A DNA stretch of 24,127 nucleotides from UBA1858 sp039182865 (GTDB lineage Bacteria; Pseudomonadota; Gammaproteobacteria; UBA4575). Of the stretch, positions 7,656 to 13,441 are shown piece after piece. Location: assembly GCA_039182865.1 (NCBI GenBank), contig JBCDBX010000018.1:1-24127 (forward strand), written 5' to 3'. A program made the position numbers and the translations under genes. The notes beneath the pieces were generated by a model that was not told the DNA's origin, made no database searches, and worked only from the letters and a program-made list of their open reading frames with translations. Position 1 is the stretch's first letter. The number at the start of each line of letters is the position of its first letter.

Positions 7656-8921
7656 ATGCCTGGACAAAAACTTAGCTTTCCTGGTCGCAATTATTTATTC
7701 GCACCTGGTCCGACACATATTCCAAATCAAGTCTTAACTGCAATGAATGTGCCCCAAGAAGACCATCGCGCACCAGACTTTCCAGAGTTAGTAAAACCTT
7801 TACTTGAAGATTTAAAGAAAATTTTCAGAACCAAAAAAGGCCAGTGTTTTATTTTTCCCGCGACTGGAACAGCTGGCTGGGAAATTGCATTAAGCAATAC
7901 ATTATCACCAGGCGATAAAATACTTACTTCACGTTTTGGGCAGTTCAGTCATTTATGGCTTGATCTAGCGACACGAATTGGACTTGATGTTGAGGTAGTC
8001 GAAATCCCTTGGGGCGAGGGAGTTCCGGTTGCTGAATTCAAAAAACGTCTTCGTGCGGACAAAGAAAACAAAATCAAAGCCGTGATCGCTTGTCATAACG
8101 AAACCGCGACCGGTGTTACAAGTGATATTGCCGCCCTAGGCAAAATGATGAAAAAAGATCTCAAGCACCCTGCTCTATTGATGGTGGATGGCGTGAGTTC
8201 TATAGCAAGTATTGATTTTCGCATGGATGAGTGGGGAGTCGATATTGCTGTTAGTGGTTCTCAAAAAGGCTTCATGCTGCCTGCAGGTCTGGCACTACTT
8301 GCCTTTAGCCCAAAAGCTTTGTCCAAACACAAAACATCCAAATGTCCAAAGTGTTTTTTGGATATCAAAGACCACATTGCTACTAACAAGGATGGTTTCT
8401 TTCCTTACACACCATCTATTCCAATGCTACGTGGCTTACGTGCATCCATTGATTTAATTCTAGATGAAGGTTTAGAAAATGTGTATGCCCGTCATTTTCG
8501 TTTGGCGGAAGGTGTGCGACGCGCCGTAAAAGCATGGGGATTAAAGACATGTGCAACATCTCCAAAATGGCGCTCGGATACTGTCACAGCGATCTTGTCA
8601 CCAGCTAATGTTAATGCCTCAGAAGTGATTCACATTGCATACCATCGATACAACGTATCACTAGGTGCCGGTTTATCTAAAGTCGCAGGTAAAGTTTTCC
8701 GCATAGGTCACCTTGGCGACAATAATGATGTGCGTATGATGGCGGCAATAGGTGCGGTCGAAATGGCAATGCGTGATGCAGGCATTCGAATTAAGCCAGG
8801 TAGCGGTACTGGTGCAGCATGTGAGTACTACCGCAAAACAGCAAAAGCAATTCCAGCTTTTAAAGCACCTGCAGCGCCAAAAGCTAAGCGTGTAATTAAA
8901 AGAAAAACGTCCAAGCGATGA
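7656..8921 (+). CDS. sgaA: Serine-glyoxylate aminotransferase
   Basis: PLP enzyme of fold type I (class V) that moves the amino group of serine to glyoxylate, giving hydroxypyruvate and glycine, a core serine-cycle step. Seen: the N-terminal FAPGPTHIPNQVL, FPATGTAGWEIAL, HNETATGVTSDI, MVDGVSSIASIDF and the PLP lysine Lys204 in SGSQKGFMLPAGL; the C-terminal domain has VSLGAGLSKVAGKVFRIGHLG. The family also contains alanine-glyoxylate aminotransferases; the neighbours (mcl, mtkAB, hpr) make serine the likely donor. It is 421 aa; the last 25 or so residues form a Lys/Ala/Pro-rich basic tail that looks like an add-on to the fold. ATG start preceded by AAAGG at 7640-7644. Only 23 bases separate it from mcl. 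Confidence 0.94.
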   Translation: MPGQKLSFPGRNYLFAPGPTHIPNQVLTAMNVPQEDHRAPDFPELVKPLLEDLKKIFRTKKGQCFIFPATGTAGWEIALSNTLSPGDKILTSRFGQFSHLWLDLATRIGLDVEVVEIPWGEGVPVAEFKKRLRADKENKIKAVIACHNETATGVTSDIAALGKMMKKDLKHPALLMVDGVSSIASIDFRMDEWGVDIAVSGSQKGFMLPAGLALLAFSPKALSKHKTSKCPKCFLDIKDHIATNKDGFFPYTPSIPMLRGLRASIDLILDEGLENVYARHFRLAEGVRRAVKAWGLKTCATSPKWRSDTVTAILSPANVNASEVIHIAYHRYNVSLGAGLSKVAGKVFRIGHLGDNNDVRMMAAIGAVEMAMRDAGIRIKPGSGTGAACEYYRKTAKAIPAFKAPAAPKAKRVIKRKTSKR

Positions 8922-8944
8922 GCTAAATAATCGAGGTATAAGAT

Positions 8945-9892
8945 ATGAGTTTTACACAACCAAAACCAGCCAGACAAAGAGTACAGCGCTGTGAACTTGC
9001 AGTTCCAGCATCGAATGTAAAAATGATAGAAAAGTCAGCTGACTGTGATGCCGACTTTGTATTTTTAGATTTAGAAGATGCCGTTGCTCCTGGTGACAAA
9101 GAGCAGGCACGTAAGAATGCGATCGAAGCAGTAAATGATATTGATTGGGCCGGTAAAGGCAAAACTATTGCCGTGCGTATTAATGGTCTAGATACACATT
9201 ATATGTATCGTGATGTCATCGACTTGGTTGAACAAGCCGGAGAAAAACTCGACACAATATTTATTCCTAAAGCAGGAGTCCCATCAGATGTTTACATGGT
9301 GGATGCTTTGCTTACTCAAATCGAAGAGGCCAAAGGATTTAAAAATTCAATCGCGATCGAAGCAATTATTGAAACCACACTAGGGATGGCAAACGTCGAA
9401 GCGATTGCACAATCTAGCCCACGCTTAGAAGCACTACATTTTGGCGTGGCTGATTATTCAGCAAGTTGTCGTGCTCGCACGGTGAATATCGGAGGCTTAA
9501 ATCCTGATTATCCAGGCGATCAATGGCACGCGGCAATCTCACGTATAGTCGTGGCATGTCGCGCTTATGGGCTCCGACCAATCGATGGTCCCTTTGGTGA
9601 TATCAAGGACCCTGAGGGCTATATGCTGGCATGTCGTCGCGGCGCAGCCTTAGGTATCGAAGGTAAATGGGCAATCCATCCATCTCAAATTGAAATGGCT
9701 AACGAAGTATTCTCTCCTCCTGCGGAAGAAGTGGCAAAAGCACATAGAATTCTCGAAGAACTTGAAAAAGCCGCTGCGGCAGGCCAAGGTGCTGCGACAT
9801 TAGATGGCAAAATGATCGACGCCGCTTCAGCAAAAATGGCTGAAAATGTCGTTCGTGCTGCCGAAGCGATTGCGGCAAAGAGCAAATCTTAA
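8945..9892 (+). CDS. mcl: L-malyl-CoA lyase
   Basis: Cleaves malyl-CoA to acetyl-CoA and glyoxylate, regenerating the glyoxylate acceptor of the serine cycle. HpcH/HpaI-aldolase/citrate-lyase TIM-barrel family. Motifs: RCELAVPASN, DFVFLDLEDAVAP with the acidic pair, INGLDTHYMYRDV, IPKAGVPSDVY, IETTLGMANVEAI (metal-ligand Glu), LHFGVADYSAS (metal-ligand Asp), CRAYGLRPIDGPFGD and EGKWAIHPSQIEMANEVF. Very close to Methylobacterium Mcl as I remember it. At 315 aa it seems shorter, mainly because the segment between IGGLNPDY and IVVACRAYG is brief. ATG start with a GAGG-like ribosome binding site (8932-8935). It follows sgaA in one unit and is separated from mtkA by a hairpin-rich gap. Confidence 0.94.
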   Translation: MSFTQPKPARQRVQRCELAVPASNVKMIEKSADCDADFVFLDLEDAVAPGDKEQARKNAIEAVNDIDWAGKGKTIAVRINGLDTHYMYRDVIDLVEQAGEKLDTIFIPKAGVPSDVYMVDALLTQIEEAKGFKNSIAIEAIIETTLGMANVEAIAQSSPRLEALHFGVADYSASCRARTVNIGGLNPDYPGDQWHAAISRIVVACRAYGLRPIDGPFGDIKDPEGYMLACRRGAALGIEGKWAIHPSQIEMANEVFSPPAEEVAKAHRILEELEKAAAAGQGAATLDGKMIDAASAKMAENVVRAAEAIAAKSKS

Positions 9893-9910
9893 TCAACAAT
9901 ATCTCCTTAT

Positions 9911-9936
9911 GTACCTTGCGCAAAGGCGCAAGGTAC
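9911..9936. repeat. Perfect 11-bp hairpin after mcl
   Basis: GTACCTTGCGC (9911-9921) and GCGCAAGGTAC (9926-9936) are exact inverted copies with an AAAG loop, starting 18 bases after the mcl stop. Stable on either strand. No T-tract follows on the + strand, so it may protect the 3' end of the sgaA-mcl mRNA rather than terminate by itself. Confidence 0.6.
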
Positions 9937-9957
9937 ACCTAAAATATTAGTTATACA

Positions 9958-9963
9958 TATAAT
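9958..9963 (+). promoter_or_regulatory. Candidate -10 box of the mtkA leader
   Basis: A perfect TATAAT between the mcl hairpin and the structured region before mtkA; no good -35 box lies 16-18 bases upstream. If used, the transcript would start near 9970 and run about 150 bases to the terminator at 10089-10123. Confidence 0.3.
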
Positions 9964-9988
9964 AACCATAAATTTATTACGTCTTTTA

Positions 9989-10123
9989 GAGCCAACATAA
10001 CCCATTATCCAAGCTGTTGAAAAACAGCGAGTTTAAGATATGGCTCAACTATCTCAACGTACTTAAGTGGTTGGAGTAATGAATTGCTCGCACGCAGTCA
10101 TATTATTGCGTGCGTATTTTTTT
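9989..10123 (+). ncRNA. Putative structured leader or small RNA before malate thiokinase
   Basis: Four helices can be drawn: GAGCCA (9989-9994) with TGGCTC (10041-10046), enclosing GCTGTT-GAAA-AACAGC (10013-10028, a 6-bp stem capped by a GNRA tetraloop); CTCAAC (10053-10058) with GTTGGAG (10070-10076, one bulged G); and the terminator hairpin at 10089-10114 followed by seven Ts. An alternative small stem AGATA/TATCT (10036-10040, 10050-10054) would compete with the first helix. I recognise no known riboswitch class. It may be a cis-regulatory attenuator of mtkAB, an independent sRNA, or just the terminated 3' region of the mcl transcript. Confidence 0.35.
10089..10123 (+). terminator. Rho-independent terminator upstream of mtkA
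   Basis: CGCACGCA (10089-10096) pairs with TGCGTGCG (10107-10114), a perfect 8-bp GC-rich stem with a ten-base loop, followed by TATTTTTTT (seven Ts at 10117-10123). It ends 26 bases before the mtkA GTG and just ahead of its ribosome binding site, an unusual place for a simple gene-end terminator, since mcl stops almost 200 bases earlier. Confidence 0.8.
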
Positions 10124-10149
10124 AATTATTAACATGGGAGGAAGATGCT

Positions 10150-11325
10150 GTGGACATCCACGAGTATCAAGCGAAAGAGCTTCTATCAAAATTTGGCGTT
10201 AGCATTGCTCCGGGCGGTTTAGCATATAGCCCCGAACAAGCTGTTTATCGAGCTAAGGAAATTGGCGGCAACAAGTGGGTTGTCAAAGCACAAATCCATT
10301 CAGGTGCGCGCGGCAAAGCGGGTGGTATCAAAGTATGCAGTACAGAAGAAGAAGTGCTTGAAGCAGCCACTGAATTACTTGGGAAAACGCTGGTAACCCA
10401 TCAAACCGGGCCACAAGGAAAAGTGGTTTATCGTTTGTATGTTGAAGAAGGCACCGAAATCGAGAAAGAGCTATATGTTGCCTTGGTTTTAGATCGTGTT
10501 AAGCAACGCGTTGCGATTGTTGCTTCCTCAGAAGGCGGCATGGAAATTGAAGAAGTTGCTAAAACTAATCCTGATGCCATTGTTCGTACCGAAATCGAAC
10601 CACAAGTTGGTTTAACAGATTTTCAGGCGCGTGAAATTGCTTTCAAGCTTGGCCTAGATGCTGGCTTAGTCTCACAAGCAGTTCATACATTAAAAGGTTG
10701 TTACCGCTCTTTTCGCGAACTCGACGCGACAATGGTAGAAGTCAACCCATTAGTCATCACAAAAGGTGGCCACATTCGCGCACTTGATGCAAAGATGGGC
10801 TTTGATGGCAACGCTCTATTCCGTCGTCCACAAATCGCTGAACTACGTGACAAGTCACAAGAAGATCCGCGCGAAACAGCAGCTTCTGACTATGGCCTAA
10901 GTTATGTCGGGCTTGATGGTGACATCGGCTGCATGATTAATGGTGCAGGTCTAGCCATGGCATCACTCGATATGATTAAGCATAAAGGTGGAAACCCAGC
11001 CAACTTTCTAGACATCGGTGGAGGTGCATCTCCAGAGCGTGTCGCTAAGGCGTTTGAATTAGTATTGGCCGATGAAGGTGTCAAAGCATTCCTCGTGAAT
11101 ATCTTCGCTGGCATCAACCGTTGTGACTGGATTGCGGAAGGAATTGTGCAAGCATTCAAGCAACTTGAAGTGAAAGTGCCTCTCGTTGTGCGTCTGTCTG
11201 GCACAAACGTAGAGCAAGGACAAAAAATTCTTGCTGACAGTGGATTGCCAATCATTTCTGCTCATACCTTAGCGGAAGCGGCTGAAAAAGCGGTAGAAGC
11301 TCGTAACCAAGCCGTTGGCGCATAG
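10150..11325 (+). CDS. mtkA: Malate thiokinase (malate-CoA ligase) large subunit
   Basis: ATP-grasp beta subunit of malate-CoA ligase, which with MtkB activates malate to malyl-CoA. Homologous to SucC; the neighbours (mcl, mtkB, hpr, ppc) and close likeness to Methylobacterium MtkA as I recall it favour malate over succinate. Motifs: MDIHEYQAKELLSKFGV, VKAQIHSGARGKAGGIK, GGMEIEEVA, EVNPLVITKGG, DAKMGFDGNALFRR, FLDIGGGASPERV and NIFAGINRCDWIAEGI. Length 391 aa equals the family norm. The start is GTG at 10150, fixed by the conserved N-terminus and a strong GGGAGG ribosome binding site at 10136-10141. mtkB follows after 12 bases. Expression may depend on read-through of the terminator directly upstream or on a promoter not recognised. 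Confidence 0.94.
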   Translation: MDIHEYQAKELLSKFGVSIAPGGLAYSPEQAVYRAKEIGGNKWVVKAQIHSGARGKAGGIKVCSTEEEVLEAATELLGKTLVTHQTGPQGKVVYRLYVEEGTEIEKELYVALVLDRVKQRVAIVASSEGGMEIEEVAKTNPDAIVRTEIEPQVGLTDFQAREIAFKLGLDAGLVSQAVHTLKGCYRSFRELDATMVEVNPLVITKGGHIRALDAKMGFDGNALFRRPQIAELRDKSQEDPRETAASDYGLSYVGLDGDIGCMINGAGLAMASLDMIKHKGGNPANFLDIGGGASPERVAKAFELVLADEGVKAFLVNIFAGINRCDWIAEGIVQAFKQLEVKVPLVVRLSGTNVEQGQKILADSGLPIISAHTLAEAAEKAVEARNQAVGA

Positions 11326-11337
11326 AGGGAGATTAAA

Positions 11338-12225
11338 ATGACTGTATTACTTAACGAAAAAACAAAAGTCATCGTACAAGGATTTACTGGAAAAATTGGT
11401 ACTTTCCACGCTGAAGAGATGATGGAATACGGCACCAACTTAGTCGGTGGTGTTACTCCTGGTAAAGGTGGTAAAGAACATTTAGGCAAGCCTGTTTTCA
11501 ATACTGTTAAAGAAGCGGTCGACGAAGTCGGTGCTGAAGCCAGTATTATTTTCGTGCCTGCTGCCTATGCCGCGGATTCGATCATGGAAGCGGCAGACGC
11601 TGGCATTAAATACTGTGTCGCCATTTCTGACGGCATACCTGCACAGGACATGATGATGGTTAAACGTTACATGTTCCGTTACAAGAAAGAAAATCGCATG
11701 GTTCTCACAGGCCCCAACTGCGCCGGCACAATCAGCCCGGGAAAAGCGATGCTTGGAATTATGCCAGGCCATATTTATATGGAGGGTAATGTGGGTGTTG
11801 TGGGTCGTTCAGGCACACTAGGATACGAAGCAGCCTCTCAAATGAAAGAACTTGGTATTGGAATAACTACCAGTGTCGGTATTGGCGGTGATCCCATTAA
11901 TGGAAGCTCACACCGAGATATTCTTGAGCACTTTGAAAATGATCCTGACACAAAAGCGGTCATGATGATTGGTGAGATCGGTGGTCCACAAGAAGCAGAG
12001 GCGGCTGAATACTTTAAGAATCACATGACTAAGCCATTAGTTGCTTATATTGCAGGCTTAACCGCACCTAAAGGTCGTCGCATGGGTCATGCTGGCGCGA
12101 TTGTTTCAGGTGTTGGTGAAAGTGCGGCGGAGAAAGTTGCTTTGCTTGAAGCTGCAGGTGTAACAGTTGCTCCAAATCCATCGGATATGGGGATCACTAT
12201 GGAAAAAGTGTTAAAAGAACTATAA
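11338..12225 (+). CDS. mtkB: Malate thiokinase (malate-CoA ligase) small subunit
   Basis: CoA-binding alpha subunit partner of MtkA, SucD-like. Seen: the N-terminal CoA-binding Rossmann domain (VIVQGFTGKIGTFHAEEM, GGVTPGKGGKEHLG), LTGPNCAGTISPGKAMLGIM, VGVVGRSGTLGYEAASQM, GIGGDPINGSSHRDILE and the phospho-histidine His251 in GRRMGHAGAIVSG. Length 295 aa is normal. ATG start with AGAGGGAGA ahead of it (11323-11331), partly within the end of mtkA, so the two are co-translated as expected for subunits of one complex. The family alone could be succinyl-CoA synthetase; the serine-cycle setting decides for malate. Confidence 0.94.
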   Translation: MTVLLNEKTKVIVQGFTGKIGTFHAEEMMEYGTNLVGGVTPGKGGKEHLGKPVFNTVKEAVDEVGAEASIIFVPAAYAADSIMEAADAGIKYCVAISDGIPAQDMMMVKRYMFRYKKENRMVLTGPNCAGTISPGKAMLGIMPGHIYMEGNVGVVGRSGTLGYEAASQMKELGIGITTSVGIGGDPINGSSHRDILEHFENDPDTKAVMMIGEIGGPQEAEAAEYFKNHMTKPLVAYIAGLTAPKGRRMGHAGAIVSGVGESAAEKVALLEAAGVTVAPNPSDMGITMEKVLKEL

Positions 12226-12271
12226 ACACATAAGTTTTTTCAGTTTAATTTAATCTAAAGGGAAACCTAAA

Positions 12272-13240
12272 ATGAGTAAGCCTAAGGTAATCGTAACGCG
12301 CAAATGGCCCGAGTCAGTTGAAGCTCAACTTAAAGAGCTATACGAAGTACAACTAAACGAAAAAGATATCCCCATGTCCCCTGATGAGCTTAAGGCGGCG
12401 TTAGGTAATTGCGATGCTTTCTGCCCTACAGTAACAGATCCTATTAATGCAGATGTGTTAGGTACTGATAACATTACTGCAAAGATTATTGGTAGTTTTG
12501 GTGTTGGCTTTAATCACATTGATTTAGATGCTGCCGAAGCACGTGGCCTGACTGTCACTAATACACCTGAAGTGTTAACCGACTGTACTGCTGATATCGC
12601 AATGGGTTTACTTCTTTCCGCAGCTCGTCGCATGGGAGAAGGTGAACGACATCTTCGTGCGGGTGACTGGGAAGGCTGGCGTCCAACGCATATGATGGCC
12701 ACTAAAGTTACTGGCAAAACACTAGGCTGTATCGGTTTTGGCCGAATCGCACAAGCAACTGCTGCACGTGCGCACTTCGGTTTTGGAATGAAGGTCATCT
12801 TCAGTGATCCATATCCACCAACAAGTGAAGTCATCAATAAATTTGGTGCAGTTCAAATGAGTGTTGAAGAAGTTTTACAGCAAGCAGACTTTGTTTCACT
12901 GCACTGCCCAGGTGGTAAAGACACTTATCATCTTCTTAATGAAGAACGTATTGGCATGATGCAAAAACATGCAGTACTTATTAACTCTGCACGTGGTGAT
13001 GTCATCGACAACCAAGCGCTGATAAATGCACTTAAGAATGGCACGATTGCCGGCGCAGGTTTGGATGTGTTCGAAGGTGAACCTAAGTTAGATCCTGGTT
13101 TCCTCGATTGTGAGAACGCAGTCTTACTGCCGCACCTTGGTAGTGCGTCTGTAGAAACTCGAATCGCTATGGGTGAACGTGTTTTAGAAAATCTCAAAGC
13201 TTTCTTTGCGGGCGAAAAGCCACGCGATAAGCTGGTTTAG
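12272..13240 (+). CDS. hprA: Hydroxypyruvate/glyoxylate reductase (D-2-hydroxyacid dehydrogenase)
   Basis: NAD(P)H-dependent reduction of hydroxypyruvate to D-glycerate, the serine-cycle step after SgaA. D-isomer-specific 2-hydroxyacid dehydrogenase fold: nucleotide-binding GFGRIAQATAARA (about 155-167) and the catalytic triad Arg241 (INSARGDVID), Glu270 (FEGEP), His288 (LPHLGSAS). Asp179 after the second strand of the Rossmann fold favours NADH over NADPH. It resembles the GyaR/GRHPR branch, so it could reduce glyoxylate too; the symbol is given by context. Length 322 aa is normal. ATG start with a ribosome binding site AAAGGGAAA (12257-12265), 46 bases after mtkB, so probably in the same operon. 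It is followed by two hairpins that look like the operon end. Confidence 0.87.
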   Translation: MSKPKVIVTRKWPESVEAQLKELYEVQLNEKDIPMSPDELKAALGNCDAFCPTVTDPINADVLGTDNITAKIIGSFGVGFNHIDLDAAEARGLTVTNTPEVLTDCTADIAMGLLLSAARRMGEGERHLRAGDWEGWRPTHMMATKVTGKTLGCIGFGRIAQATAARAHFGFGMKVIFSDPYPPTSEVINKFGAVQMSVEEVLQQADFVSLHCPGGKDTYHLLNEERIGMMQKHAVLINSARGDVIDNQALINALKNGTIAGAGLDVFEGEPKLDPGFLDCENAVLLPHLGSASVETRIAMGERVLENLKAFFAGEKPRDKLV

Positions 13241-13264
13241 ATAAATACAGCCAATCTTTTTGTC

Positions 13265-13282
13265 GCTCCTAAGCTTAGGAGC
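13265..13282. repeat. 18-base perfect palindrome after hprA
   Basis: GCTCCTAAGCTTAGGAGC is its own reverse complement; it starts 24 bases after the hprA stop. It could form a short hairpin or be a dimeric protein binding site. It lies 25 bases ahead of a strong terminator hairpin. Confidence 0.6.
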
Positions 13283-13307
13283 AAAATGGCTAATGAGAAG
13301 AAATGTA

Positions 13308-13336
13308 GCAAAAAGGAGGCTTGGCCTCCTTTTTGC
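13308..13336. terminator. Strong intrinsic terminator after hprA
   Basis: GCAAAAAGGAGGC (13308-13320) and GCCTCCTTTTTGC (13324-13336) are exact inverted copies, a 13-bp stem with a TTG loop; the A-run and T-run flank the GC core in the classic bidirectional form. It marks the end of the mtkA-mtkB-hprA unit and implies a separate promoter for ppc in 13337-13441, where I see no convincing match. Confidence 0.88.
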
Positions 13337-13441
13337 ACGTAAAAGGGCTGGTGCTAATGATATGTATCTAAGAGCAAAAATCACTACTCGACTATTAATA
13401 AAGTCATGTAGTCCATTTACCCATAAAATGAAAATACGCTT

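Noticed and set aside
10013..10076. Possible known riboswitch (glycine, THF, cobalamin or SAM) before mtkA
   Set aside because: None of the conserved core sequences of these classes as I know them is present, so only an unclassified structured RNA is proposed.
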